This document shows positions 50,916 through 62,200 of a stretch of 64,000 nt of DNA, piece by piece. The notes under the pieces are model-generated. The model worked only from the letters and a program-made list of their open reading frames with translations, ran no database searches and was not told the DNA's origin. Source of the DNA: an uncultured Flavobacteriaceae bacterium. GTDB taxonomy: Bacteria > Bacteroidota > Bacteroidia > Flavobacteriales > Flavobacteriaceae. The DNA lies in assembly GCA_937959395.1 (NCBI GenBank), contig CALGLR010000057.1, forward strand, positions 1-64,000, read 5' to 3'. Made by a program: the position numbers and the translations under genes. Numbering within the stretch: the first letter of the stretch is position 1; each line of letters begins with the position of its first letter.

Positions 50916-52892
50916 TTAATTTGTTTTAGGAAATGAAATACTAAAAGTACTACCAGTACCAAGAGTACTTTCTACTTTTATTTCTCCATTATTTAATTCG
51001 GTAAGTTCTTTACATATTTTTAAACCTAGACCAGTTCCAGTTTCATTTTGAGTCCCATTGGTTGTAAAAGTATCTTCGGCAAATAATTTACTTATGTTTG
51101 CAGGATCGATACCTATTCCGGTATCCATAAAGTAAATTTTAAAGCGGTCATTTAATTCTTCAGAAATTAGAGTAACGCTATCTCCAGAATCACAAAACTT
51201 AATAGCGTTAGCAATTAAATTTTGAGCAATAATACCAAACATATCCTTATCTGCATATATTACTGTAGGCGCTAACTTATTAATTAACTTAATATTTTTT
51301 TGTTCAGATTTAGGTTTAAAATAGCTGAATTTACTAATAATAATGTCTGTAATGTCGAAAAGAGTAGGATTAGCATTTAGCTCTTTCATTTGCGATTTAG
51401 ACCAATTTAATAAGTTATTTAATAGAATGGAAGTTTGGTGCGTTCTGTTTGATAATAATGGGATGATTTCTTGAAATTCTTCAGGAGAAAATGCATTTTC
51501 TTTCATTAAACTAAGGCTGCCATCAAGACTGCTAATTTCATTTTTTAGATCGTGAGAAATGATAGAAAAAAGTTTGTTTTTTACCTGATTAGATTCATTT
51601 AATTGCGTAATGTATTTTTTCCTCTCTTTTCTATTTCTAATAATAGTAAATAAGAATATAGAAGTAATTAAAAGAATACCTAAAATCACATAAATTAGAA
51701 TTCTGTATTTAAATATAGAGGCTTTACTTTCTTCTTCTCTTCTTGATTGTTCATCAATTAACTTGAGGTGTTTTAATTCTTCTTCATATCTAGATTTTGT
51801 TGAGTTTATCTTATTTTTACTAGCTTCAGCTGCTTTTTTGTCTGATAATTTTTGATATTTTTTTTGCCAAACTAAAGCGTCATAAAAATTTCCTCTAGCA
51901 GAATCTAACTTAGAGCTAAATTCATAATTTTTTAATAACAAAGGTGCTATTTTTAAATCGGTAAACTTTTTACGAGAACTCGTTAAAAATTGATTTGCTT
52001 TCTTATAATTTTTTAAATGTAAAGAGACCAACCCCATTTGCTGTTCTGCGTTAACCATCAAGACTTTCCAATCTGCTTTATCGCCAATAATAAATGTGGA
52101 GTCGTAATATTTTTTTGCTGTTGCATAATCTTTTTTTGCTAAATATACTTTAGCTGAAAGACTGTAGGACTGAGCAATGATTCTATAATCCTTTTTCTTT
52201 TTTCCAATTTTAAGAGCTCCATCTAGAAATATTTTAGCACTATCTGGCTTTTTATTATCAATGTATAATAAAGCTATATTATTCATCATTGTCTCTTCAC
52301 CAGGTAATTTTTTTAATTTCGTTAGGTGTAACGATTTGTTATAATATTTTTTAGCGTTTTCAAAATCGTCTAAAGAGCTATATATATTTCCAAGATTATT
52401 ATAGCCATTGGTTAACCCAGTAGTATCGTTTAATCTACTAAAATCCATAGTAGCACTTAATAAATAATCGGCAGCTTTTTCCGAGTTACCAAGTCGTTGT
52501 TCTATACTGCCTATGTTATTTTTAACAGCCGCCAAACCGCGAACATGTTTAACCTTTTCAAAATAAATTCGAGCTTGTTCATAATTTATAACGGCTTGAA
52601 TACTTTGATTTTTTGAGTTTTTTATGAATCCGATTTGGTGATATATTACTCCAGTTCCTAAATCATTTTGCATCTGTTTAGAAACATCTAATAATCTATT
52701 AGCATAGATTAATGCTTCATCATAATCTCTATTTTGTATCATTTTTCGCAATGTTATGTTTGCATTGCTAAAAGAGGTAGAATCGGATATTTTTTCTATA
52801 TCAGATAGGTATATATCTTGTTCATCATTTTGTGAAATAGAAAATAGATGTATTAAAACTGTGAAAATAAAGATGAGACCGCGCTTTCTCAT
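50916..52892 (-). CDS. TPR hybrid-type sensor histidine kinase, paralogue A
   Basis: 658 residues. Signal peptide, seven or so TPRs (~60-360; ALIYANRLLDVSKQM, NLGNIYSSLDDFENAKKYYN), membrane helix at ~397-415 (ILIYVILGILLITSIFLFTI), HisKA with FSIISHDLKNEISSLDGSLS (His near 447) and HATPase_c (NLIANAIKFCDSGD, DTGIGIDPANISKLF, GTGLGLKICKELTELNNGEI). No receiver domain follows. It converges on the LytTR gene with 13 bp between stops. The sister gene at 53066 is the same length and very similar. Confidence 0.92.
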   Translation of the reverse strand: MRKRGLIFIFTVLIHLFSISQNDEQDIYLSDIEKISDSTSFSNANITLRKMIQNRDYDEALIYANRLLDVSKQMQNDLGTGVIYHQIGFIKNSKNQSIQAVINYEQARIYFEKVKHVRGLAAVKNNIGSIEQRLGNSEKAADYLLSATMDFSRLNDTTGLTNGYNNLGNIYSSLDDFENAKKYYNKSLHLTKLKKLPGEETMMNNIALLYIDNKKPDSAKIFLDGALKIGKKKKDYRIIAQSYSLSAKVYLAKKDYATAKKYYDSTFIIGDKADWKVLMVNAEQQMGLVSLHLKNYKKANQFLTSSRKKFTDLKIAPLLLKNYEFSSKLDSARGNFYDALVWQKKYQKLSDKKAAEASKNKINSTKSRYEEELKHLKLIDEQSRREEESKASIFKYRILIYVILGILLITSIFLFTIIRNRKERKKYITQLNESNQVKNKLFSIISHDLKNEISSLDGSLSLMKENAFSPEEFQEIIPLLSNRTHQTSILLNNLLNWSKSQMKELNANPTLFDITDIIISKFSYFKPKSEQKNIKLINKLAPTVIYADKDMFGIIAQNLIANAIKFCDSGDSVTLISEELNDRFKIYFMDTGIGIDPANISKLFAEDTFTTNGTQNETGTGLGLKICKELTELNNGEIKVESTLGTGSTFSISFPKTN

Positions 52893-53065
52893 ATAGTTTA
52901 CCTAGGGGTATAAGTGATAAAATGCATTTTTTTTATTAAAATAAGCATTTTTTTTAATAAGTGTTAAATATTGCAATAAATTCTTTTGTTTTTATAAAAA
53001 AATAAAGAATTTATTGCAGTTTGTTTATATTAAAATCGTGGTTTTGAGAAACCAATATCTTTATT

Positions 53066-55042
53066 TTAACTAGCTTTAGGTAGAGAGATACAGAAAGTGC
53101 TGCCAGTTCCTAAAGCGCTATCTACTTTAATTTTTCCGTTATTTAATTCGGTAAGTTCTTTGCATATTTTTAAACCTAAACCGGTTCCTGTTTCATTTTG
53201 AGTCCCATTGGTTGTAAAAGTATCTTCAGCAAATAGTTTACTTAGGTTTGCAGGATCGATACCAATTCCTGTGTCCATAAAGTAGATTTTAAAATGATCA
53301 CTTAATTCTTCAGAAATTAAAGTAACACTATCACCCGAGTCACAAAACTTAATAGCATTGGCAATTAAGTTTTGAGAAATGATGCCAAACATATCTTTAT
53401 CTGCATAAATTTTAGTGGGAGCCAATTTATTAATTAGTTTAATGTTTTTTTGTTCAGCCTTGGGTTTAAAGTAACTAAATTTACTTGATATAACTTCAGT
53501 AATGTCAAAGTGTGTTGGATTAGCATTCAACTCTTTCATTTGAGATTTAGACCAATTCAATAAGTTATTTAATAAAATAGAAGTTTGGTGAGTTCTATTT
53601 GATAATAATGGGATAATTTCTTGAAATTCTTCTGGAGAAAAAGCGTTTTCTTTCATTAAACTAAGACTACCATCAAGACCACTAATTTCATTTTTTAGAT
53701 CGTGAGAAATAATAGAAAAAAGTTTGTTTTTTACATTATTAGATTCATTTAATTGATCTATGTATTTCTGTCTTTCTTTTCTATTTCTAATAATAGTAAA
53801 TAATAGTATTGAAGTAATCAAAAGAATACCTAATACAACATATATTAAGATCTTATATTTAAATATAGAGGCTTTGTTTTCTTGTTCTTTTCGGGCTTGC
53901 GCATCAATTAGTTTTAAGTGTTTTAATTCTGTTTCGTAACGCGATTTTGTTAAGTTTATTTTATTTTTTGTGGCTATAGATGTTCTTTTATTAGAAAGTT
54001 CTTGATATTTTTTTTGCCATACTAATGCTTTATAATAATTTCCTCTTGCAGAATCTAGTTTAGAACTAAATTCATAGTTTTTTAATAATAAAGGGTCTAT
54101 TTTTAAATCGGTAAATTTTTTACGCGTACTGGTTAAAAATTGATCGGCTTTATTATAGTTCTTTAGCTTTAAAGATACCAGCCCCATTTGCTGTTCTGCA
54201 TTAATCATTAATATATTCCATTGCGCTTTATCTCCTATAAGAAAAGTGGAATCATAATATTTTTTTGCAGTTAGATACTCTTTTTTCGCTAAATAAACTT
54301 TTGCTGAAAGGCTATAAGATTGAGCAATATATCTATACTCCTTTTTTTTCTTCCCAATTTTAAGGGCTTTATTTAGTAGTATTTTGGCACTATCTGGCTT
54401 TTTGTTATTAATGTATAATAATGCGATGTTATTTAGCGTTTTCTCTTCTTCATCTAATTTTTTTAATTTCGTTAGGTGTAACGATTTGTTATAATATTTT
54501 TTAGCGTTTTTAAAATCGTCTAAAGCATTGTATATGTTTCCAAGGTTATTATAACCATTGGCTACTCCAACAGTATCATTTAATCTACTAAAATCCATAG
54601 TTGCTCCTAGTAAATAATCAGCAGCTTTTTCAGAATTGCCAAGACGTTGTTCTATACTACCTAATTTATTTTTTACATCAGCTAAGCCTTTAAGATGGTC
54701 AGCTTTTTCAAAATATATTTGTGCTTGTTCATAGTTTATAATGGCCTGAATTCTTTTATTTTTAGCATTATTAATAATGCCAATTTGATCATACATCATT
54801 CCTATGCTTAAATCGTTTTGCATGCGTTTAGCAACCTCTAATAATTTATTAGCATAAATTAAGGCTTCATCATAGTTTTTGTTATCTATAATTTTTTGCA
54901 ATGCGATGTTGGCATTACTAAAAGACGTAGAATCTGATATTTTCTCAGTATCAAAAAAATAAATATTAGGAGTTTCATTTTGTGAAAAACAAAATGATTG
55001 CATTAAAAGAGTAATAATAAAAAGGACAAAGTGCTTTTTCAT
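53066..55042 (-). CDS. TPR sensor histidine kinase, paralogue B
   Basis: 658 residues, colinear with paralogue A along the whole length. Signal peptide ending FCFSQ, TPRs, helix ILIYVVLGILLITSILLFTI, FSIISHDLKNEISGLDGSLS and the same ATPase motifs (DTGIGIDPANLSKLFAEDTF, GTGLGLKICKEL). Differences are spread mainly over the TPR half (for example KRIQAIINYEQA against NQSIQAVINYEQA), suggesting different signals with a shared output. No response regulator gene is adjacent. The 173-bp spacer between the two has no ORF. Confidence 0.92.
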   Translation of the reverse strand: MKKHFVLFIITLLMQSFCFSQNETPNIYFFDTEKISDSTSFSNANIALQKIIDNKNYDEALIYANKLLEVAKRMQNDLSIGMMYDQIGIINNAKNKRIQAIINYEQAQIYFEKADHLKGLADVKNKLGSIEQRLGNSEKAADYLLGATMDFSRLNDTVGVANGYNNLGNIYNALDDFKNAKKYYNKSLHLTKLKKLDEEEKTLNNIALLYINNKKPDSAKILLNKALKIGKKKKEYRYIAQSYSLSAKVYLAKKEYLTAKKYYDSTFLIGDKAQWNILMINAEQQMGLVSLKLKNYNKADQFLTSTRKKFTDLKIDPLLLKNYEFSSKLDSARGNYYKALVWQKKYQELSNKRTSIATKNKINLTKSRYETELKHLKLIDAQARKEQENKASIFKYKILIYVVLGILLITSILLFTIIRNRKERQKYIDQLNESNNVKNKLFSIISHDLKNEISGLDGSLSLMKENAFSPEEFQEIIPLLSNRTHQTSILLNNLLNWSKSQMKELNANPTHFDITEVISSKFSYFKPKAEQKNIKLINKLAPTKIYADKDMFGIISQNLIANAIKFCDSGDSVTLISEELSDHFKIYFMDTGIGIDPANLSKLFAEDTFTTNGTQNETGTGLGLKICKELTELNNGKIKVDSALGTGSTFCISLPKAS

Positions 55043-55292
55043 ATATTATGAAATAAAGATAAATGCGATTAATTGTTTAAAGTAGACATTTTTATTTTTA
55101 TTTCAAATTATTTTACTTTGAACATCAATGTATTCCTAGAATAGTTCTTTAACGTAAAGTGTGTTTTAAAATTTTTAAGTTGAATTAAATAGAGCGTTTT
55201 TAACAGATTATTGCCTATCAAATTAAACTATAATCATTTAAATAACTAGCTACTATAATTGTTAATTATTAATATATCAGGATATTATATCG

Positions 55293-56465
55293 CTATTCAT
55301 GTTCTTCTATCCTATTGTCATCAAAAGCACTTGGTAACAGTTTAGGAATAAATTTAATAACAAAAGGTAGTAATAAAGCACCACCAGGTAATAAGAATAT
55401 TGCGAGACTGGGAATAGACTTAAAAATGTCTAACAATTGTTTTTGTACTTTTTTTTGTTCAGTTTTGTCTAATTCTCTTATTGTAGATTGGCTAAGTAAA
55501 ATCATTAACTCTTTGCTTTCATTTAATTCTTTTGATAAACGTTTGCTATTTCTAGAAATCAATTTATTTACCATTTTACTAGAATTATTGTAAAATGTTT
55601 TTACAATATTTTTGGAGCCCAAAAGTACAATGTCATCTTTATAATTATGATGAAATATTTTAATAGAGCGCTTTGCAGTTGTAATATCGTAAGGCGTTAG
55701 ATTTAGGTTTTTACCTAATTTATTTAAAAAGACAGATTCATTTTCGTCTATTATAGCATCGCTCCACATGGCCATTGCAGAAAGGTCAAGAATATATAAC
55801 GCTTGTAGCTTGCTAGTAATTAAATTTATAGCTTCATCGTAAATTAGATTTGTGTCTTTTTGATAACGCAAAGATTGCTCAAAAAGCTTAATTAAGCTTT
55901 CATCATACTCGGTTTTATTTATTTTAGAATTTAAAGCACTAAGCGTTAGAGTTTCTATAGTTGCTTCTTTTTCTTTTATTTCTTCTATAGAAATTTCTCC
56001 TGTTTTTAAATAATATTCGTAAGCTAAAATATCTATAAAAAGCAAGGCATTAGTAACAAAATAGTTAAAGCTCTTGTCTATGAGATTATCGTCTATTTGA
56101 ATGCGTTTGTGTATTATTTTTTCTAAAGTTTCAGAAGTCGATTTTGTTTTTATTAATTCAGAAAACCAAGATTCTTTATGAGCATTTATTTTTTCATAAA
56201 AAGCAATAATAGACTCAGTAAATTTGTCTTCATTGTTTGATTTACTATGACAAGTGAAAAAAGCTATCGCTAAATTTATTTTACATATTTCTTCAGTAGA
56301 AAGGTCTTCTTTTTCAATTATATTATTAACAACAAAGACATTATTACCGTAAATAAAACCACAGGCTCTTAATTTAGGGTATAAAGTTTCTAAATCGATT
56401 AAATCATTAGATTGATCTAATACCGAAACTAATTTTTTTATCCAGCCATTTGCTGATGGATTCAT
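55293..56465 (-). CDS. LETM1-like domain protein
   Basis: 390 residues. The N-terminal 320 residues are helical and charged, with a possible TerB-like helical part at ~220-290 (ILDLSAMAMWSDAIIDENES). The C-terminal end has the LETM1-like motif DIFKSIPSLAIFLLPGGALL and PFVIKFIPKLLPSAF, as in mitochondrial LETM1 and its bacterial relatives. One membrane segment lies there. Role in Bacteroidota is unknown; ion homeostasis is only an analogy. Confidence 0.75.
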   Translation of the reverse strand: MNPSANGWIKKLVSVLDQSNDLIDLETLYPKLRACGFIYGNNVFVVNNIIEKEDLSTEEICKINLAIAFFTCHSKSNNEDKFTESIIAFYEKINAHKESWFSELIKTKSTSETLEKIIHKRIQIDDNLIDKSFNYFVTNALLFIDILAYEYYLKTGEISIEEIKEKEATIETLTLSALNSKINKTEYDESLIKLFEQSLRYQKDTNLIYDEAINLITSKLQALYILDLSAMAMWSDAIIDENESVFLNKLGKNLNLTPYDITTAKRSIKIFHHNYKDDIVLLGSKNIVKTFYNNSSKMVNKLISRNSKRLSKELNESKELMILLSQSTIRELDKTEQKKVQKQLLDIFKSIPSLAIFLLPGGALLLPFVIKFIPKLLPSAFDDNRIEEHE

Positions 56466-56491
56466 AACTATTGATAGTTTTATTTAAAATA

Positions 56492-56522
56492 AGAAAAGCT
56501 ACTCAATGCAAGTAGCTTTTCT
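56492..56522 (-). terminator. Terminator after YceI gene
   Basis: 12-bp perfect stem AGAAAAGCTACT (56492-56503) with AGTAGCTTTTCT (56511-56522), 7-nt loop, T-rich on the minus strand. It lies 55 bp after the YceI stop and before the LETM1-like gene start. Confidence 0.8.
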
Positions 56523-56576
56523 ATATTGTTTTAGAGTAAACTATTTTAAAACGGCATGAGTGTTATACCTTTTGTA

Positions 56577-57206
56577 TTAGTTTTTTCTTAAAAAAGTATT
56601 CACTTCTATCGCAACATCTTCCCATGTTTTACTTACTCCATCAGGGCCTTTATGTAAATCATAGCAAACTTTGTTTAAAGCCGCTAAAGCACCTAGAGCG
56701 TTCCAATCTTTTAATTGCATTGTTCCTTTTAAACTAACACGTCTTTCGTCTGTTACTGTAACTTTTAAAGGTAAATCGTTAGTAACGCCATTCATAGTTA
56801 GCGTAGCTACATACTTGTTATTGCTATTTTTAATCGTTCCTTTTATAAATTCGGTATTAAGCATGCTACCAAAGAAAGAGGCTTTTATTTTTGCATCTCT
56901 TGTATTAGTTTTATCGTTAGTAAATAAACTACTAATAGGGATAGAAAATTTTAAATCATTTAAAGCTTCCTCTGGAGTAGACCCTGATTTGTTTTCAAAA
57001 TTTAAAGTTGTAAACTCTCCACCAACTCCTTTCTTTTCGGTTGTTTTATAAGCAGTCCATTTTACCGAGGTTGCTTCCGACTTAACAACAAATTTTTCAG
57101 TGGTTTCAACTTCTGTTGTAGACTCGATATTGGATTCTTTTTTATCATTTTTACATGATAATATACCTAATGATAATGTAATTAATAAGATGCTTATTTT
57201 TTTCAT
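56577..57206 (-). CDS. YceI family lipoprotein
   Basis: 209 residues. Lipobox LGILSCKNDKK, a Glu/Thr-rich linker, then a YceI lipocalin-like barrel (SEATSVKWTAYKTTEKKGVG, FENKSGSTPEEALNDLKFSI, FFGSMLNTEFIKGTI, VTDERRVSLKGTMQLKDWNA). YceI proteins bind polyisoprenoids or related lipids in the periplasm. Likely outer-membrane or periplasm-anchored. Confidence 0.9.
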   Translation of the reverse strand: MKKISILLITLSLGILSCKNDKKESNIESTTEVETTEKFVVKSEATSVKWTAYKTTEKKGVGGEFTTLNFENKSGSTPEEALNDLKFSIPISSLFTNDKTNTRDAKIKASFFGSMLNTEFIKGTIKNSNNKYVATLTMNGVTNDLPLKVTVTDERRVSLKGTMQLKDWNALGALAALNKVCYDLHKGPDGVSKTWEDVAIEVNTFLRKN

Positions 57207-57241
57207 TTCCTTTTGATTTTATTATGCAATAAAGTTAAGTG

Positions 57242-57274
57242 TTTTTTAATCTAAATTAAAAGATTTTGTTTCTT
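57242..57274. repeat. 33-bp direct repeat, copy beside YceI
   Basis: Identical to 59259-59291. Translated on the minus strand it reads KETKSFNLD and a stop, the C-terminal end of the BNR protein, but here it has no gene attached. It marks one side of the S9 peptidase gene. Confidence 0.9.
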
Positions 57275-57286
57275 AAAAAAAATCTA

Positions 57287-59230
57287 TTATTCTTCCAGTG
57301 GTATTTTTATTTTAGATTTTTTACTATCTGTAGGGGAGGTAGTTTTTTTAAGGTGTTTATTTAAAAAAATGAGTATTTTACTGTATGCTTCTATTTGATT
57401 TTCTTTTTTTACGAAACCATGTCCTTCGTCTTCAAACAGCACATATTCTACAGGAACACCATTTTTACGAACACCAGCAACAATTTCATCAGATTCTACT
57501 TGAAGTACTCGTGGGTCTTTAGCTCCTTGTAAAACAATAAGAGGTTTAGTAACCTTGTCGGTATGAAATAGGGGTGAAATTTTCTTTAGTCTTATAGAAT
57601 CTGAAGTATGAGGGTTTCCTAGCTCCTTATACAGTGCATCTTTAAAAGATTCTCACCATGGAGGAATATTTTTTAAAGTTCTCATCCAATTGGTAACACC
57701 ATAAATATTAACACCAACAGCAAACTCTTCAGGGGTATAAGTTAATCCTGCCATAGTCATGTATCCGCCATATGATCCTCCCATAATCCCAATTTTAGAG
57801 GGATCTATTTCTGGGCGAGAAGCCAACCAGTTTTTACCTTCAACACAATCTTGAAGATCTTTTTCACCATGGTTAAGATCATCCATTTGATAAAATGTTT
57901 TACCATAACCACTACTACCACGATTATTTACAGCTAAAACAGCATAACCATGATTGACTACGTATTGAATTAATGAACTAAAGCGTTGTGTAGATTGTCC
58001 TCCTGGGCCACCGTGTACCCATAACATTGCTGGTACTTTGTTATTTTTTGTAGCTTGATGAGGTTTGTAATAAATGGCAGGAATTTCAACACCATCAAAT
58101 GATTTATATCTAATCACTTCAGCATTTACCATATGATCGCTATCTATTTCCTTATTAAGGACATCACTAAGTTGATGCTGTGCTTTGGTTTCAAGATTAT
58201 AAGTATACAAATTAGAAGGGGTATGGGATCCACCAACATAAAAGCGAATGTTTTTTTCGTCTTTAGAGAATATGACATTTGTAATACTTCCATTTTTGAA
58301 ATCTGGCAAGGGCAAGGCCTTCCCAGTAGTTACATCAGTAATTTCTATTTTGCTTTTTGCATCTTCATTTATAAAGTCAACTCTATATTTTCCCGTTTTT
58401 GTATAATAGCTGCCATCAATGTCCCAATTCTTTTCTAGTACTTTTTCTCTAGTTTTTTTCTCTATATTATACCGCATTAAATAGGAGAATTCTGAACCTT
58501 GATCAGTAGTGTAATACAACCATTTACTATCTTTTGAAAAGTCTTCAGCAAAGTTTTTACTTTGTTTTTTATTAATTTTATCCATAGTTTTTGTTACTGT
58601 ATTATAGATAAAAAGATCATTATCATTTGTGTTTATAGTTTTTATAAGGGCAATTGTTTTTTTGTCTCTAGAAATACTATTAAAATCTAATCCTTTATCA
58701 TTTTGATAGATTAGTTTAGATTCAAATTTTTCGATATCCATTTCGTATAAATCCACATAGCGTTTATCTCGTTTATTAGAACCGTAAAAAAAGCTTTTTT
58801 CATCATCTGTCCAGCCATAAAAAGACGCTCTAGCATCTTCAAAGGGAGTTAATTCTTTAATGCTTGCATCTGTATCTCTTAGATATAAATGAAAAATTTC
58901 ATTACCATTATCATCCATACGAAATAACATACGCTCGTCGTTTGGAAAGTAAGAAACCGAAAAAATAGAAGAACTATCAGATTTAGTTATAGCTTTGTAT
59001 TCTCCACCAGTGTTTGGAACAGTATATATGTTATATATGCCTGAACGGTTACTTGAGACCAGTAGTTTTGAATTGTCAGGAGAGAAACTTCCGCCACTAA
59101 TGGCTTCATTATTCATAAATTGTTCAATGGTATACTGCTTTAAATTATTTACAATGTCCTTTCTCTTATTCTCTTTTTTACAGCTACTAATTAATATCGC
59201 TAAACTAAAAATAAGGGTTAGTTTTTTCAT
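57287..59230 (-). pseudogene. S9 (prolyl oligopeptidase) family peptidase with in-frame stop
   Basis: Lipoprotein signal (AILISSCKKENK), a propeller-like N-terminal region (~50-360) and the S9 catalytic domain. Nucleophile GGSYGGYMTM has Ser near 486. At codon 526 the sequence IPPW is followed by TGA at 57653-57655 and then ESFKDALYKELG in the same frame, where related S9 peptidases have a second Trp (TGG). The frame then stays open for 121 codons to a TAA at 57287-57289, and this part holds the other two catalytic residues: Asp in LQGAKDPRV (near 573) and His in DEGHGF (near 606). A full product would be 647 residues; the stopped product of 525 lacks two thirds of the triad and should be inactive. 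It is flanked by 33-bp direct repeats. Confidence 0.88.
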
Positions 59231-59258
59231 GATTTCTTTTGAATTAATTTTTATGATA

Positions 59259-59291
59259 TTTTTTAATCTAAATTAAAAGATTTTGTTTCTT
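59259..59291. repeat. 33-bp direct repeat, copy at end of BNR gene
   Basis: Identical to 57242-57274. Here it is the last ten codons of the BNR protein (KETKSFNLD, stop) and the four bases after. Confidence 0.9.
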
Positions 59292-62200
59292 TAAACAAAG
59301 TGAGATCTAATTTCTCAATCCTGTTACGATATTCAGGCCATTCTGTCTTAAAAAACGAGTTGGTTTTATCTAAAGCAGTATTTAAATCGCTTTTTGCATG
59401 TTTTAGTAAATTTTCCTCGGTTTCTGTTAGTCCAGTTTTACGAGAACTTACATACCAACTAGCGTCTCCTATGCGTTTAGAAACGGTAACCTCAGGATTT
59501 CTTGTAATACCTTGTCGTTTATCTTCCTTACCAATATATGTAGCAATTAATGAGTCTATTTTCTTTGTAATTTCTTTTGATATTTTTATTTGATCTTTAT
59601 ATAATTTTTTATCTAGCTTTTTAAGCCTACTAGAATAATCAGTAGCCGCATTCTTACTTTCTACGAGCTGCTTTACCGCCTTGGTAGCTTTATCTTGCAT
59701 TTTCTCAATTGTTTTTAAACCAGCGTAAACTTCATCTGTATTTTTAGTTGATACCTCTATACGGGGATCGCTTTTTACAACAATGTTGTTTTCCGATTTT
59801 AAATTACCATATTCTAAAACGACTTTATAAGTTCCTGGTTTTACACTAACACCGTTAGGTTCTCTTTTATTTTTAGATTTGCTAATTTTTCGAGAAGGGC
59901 GTTCGGCACCTTTTTCATCCATAAACCAACGCCATTTATATATTCCTGTAGAGTCGGGTGTTTTTTGCTTTAGTGTTCTAATTAGTCGATCACCATCGTA
60001 GATATTCATCGTTAAAGAATCCCATTTAACTTTTGCCTCTTCTAAATCTTCATCCTCTTCCTCATCATTTTTTTTGTCTTCGTCTTTTTTATTTTCAACT
60101 TTCTTAGGATCTACTTTAACATAATAAGATAAATGAGCACCACGGCTTTTGTTTTCTCCATGATACATCGCATCTGCTCCAAAACGACTACCTGTTGGTT
60201 GTTGATAAGCAGCTTGATACGCCACTGGTGGTTCAAATAATTCTAATTTTGAATTTAAAACTTGTTTATTTTTTGCCAATGCTCTTAATGGTCTTATATC
60301 ATCTAAAACCCATGCAGCACGACCAAATGTGCCAATAACTAAATCATGATCTCTAGGGTGAATAACTAAATCTTTGACGGAAACAGTAGGAAAACCAGCA
60401 GTCCACTTTTTCCATTTATTTCCTGCATCTAGAGAGATGTATAAACCATCATCGGTTCCTAAAAAAAGAAGATTCGATTCGATAGGATCTTCAACAATTG
60501 ATAGCGCATAACTTTTTACATCAGTATTATCGACGATACGTTCCCAAGATTTTCCATAATTTTTTGTACGGTAGGCGTAAGGTGTATAATTAAATCGTCT
60601 GTAATCATTAGCGATTAATAAGGCTTCCCCTTTATTTTTATTCGACGCTTTTATTTGGGTAATCCAGCTTCCAGAAGGCAAGCCTTTTAGGTTTTTTGAA
60701 ACATTTGTATACGAATTTCCTCCGTTTTGAGAAACATGTACTTGTCCATCATCTGTTCCAACCCAAAACATATCCTTTTCAATAGGAGAGGGTTCTATTA
60801 CTAAAATTGTACAATGGTTTTCAGCACCTGTAGCATCCATAGTTAATCCGCCACTTTCGCTTTGTTTTAATTTTTCAGGGTTATTAGTTGTAAGATCTTT
60901 AGAGATGATTTTCCATGTTAACCCTTTATCTGTAGATTTATGAACAAACTGGCTTCCAAAATATAACGTGTTATTATCGAAGGGATCAATATTAATAGCC
61001 GCATTCCAGTTAAAACGTAGCATGGTGTCTGCATCTGGAGGCGTTGGTCTTACTGTATAATTATTACCAGTTTGCCAATCGTAACGACTTACGTAACCTT
61101 GTTGACTCATAGACCAACCATAACGAGAATCGTCTTTATCTGGAACCACATCAAAACCATCACCAAAACTAATTTCTTGCCAATAAGAATTACGAATACC
61201 TTGTACTCTCCATACATAAGCAGGTCCTCTCCAAGAGCCATTATCTTGCATACCACCATATACATTATAAGGTATTTCATTGTCTACATTAATGTGATAA
61301 AATTGAGCAACCGGTAAGTTGCCAATAAAGCGCCATGTTTTTCCGCCATCTTTGGTAATGTTCATTCCACCATCATTTCCATCGATCATAAAATTACCAT
61401 TGCTTGGATGAATCCACCATGCATGATGATCTGGGTGCACACCATTATTTGCACCATAAGCTGGCATGAGTTGCTTAAAATTCTTACCACCATCTTCACT
61501 TACATTTACATAAGTAAATACAGAGTATACTCTATTTTCATTTTGAGGATCTACATGAATGTCTGAATAATAAAAAGGCCTGTTTCCTATGTCGCTCTTA
61601 TCGTTTATTTTTTTCCAATTAAAACCACCATCTATACTCTTATAAAGCGCATTCTTTTTTGATTCAATTAATGTATAAACAATATTTGGTTTATTATGGG
61701 CAATGGTGATACCAATTCTACCTAAATCACCTTTAGGTAAACCGTCTTTATCTGTTAATTTTTTCCATGTTTTTCCGCCGTCATGGGTGATGTGTAATCC
61801 AGAACCTTTTCCGCCTGAATTAAAAAACCATGGATCTCGCTTATGTTCCCAAAGCGCAGCAATTAATTTGTTGGGATTTTTTGGATCCATAACCAAATCA
61901 GCAGCTCCCGTTTTATTATTTGCAAAGAGTATTTTTTGCCAGGTTTGACCACCATTTTCTGTTTTATAAATACCACGTTCAGGGTGTTCTCCCCATGGAG
62001 AACCAATAGCAGCTACATATACGATATCTGGATTTGTTGGGTCTATTATTACACGATGAATGTGTCGTGTACGTTCTAATCCCATTAATTTCCAATTTTT
62101 TCCACCATCTAAAGATTTATAAATACCGTATCCGCCATTCAAACTGTTTCTTGGGTTTCCTTCGCCGGTTCCTGCCCATATTACGCTAGGGTTAGATTGT

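Noticed and set aside
56671-57051. Plus-strand ORF of 126 codons
   Set aside because: Antisense to the clear YceI gene and without family resemblance.
57653-57655. TGA read as selenocysteine or programmed read-through
   Set aside because: Homologues have Trp, not Cys, at this position, and no stem-loop of SECIS type is evident; a point mutation is simpler.
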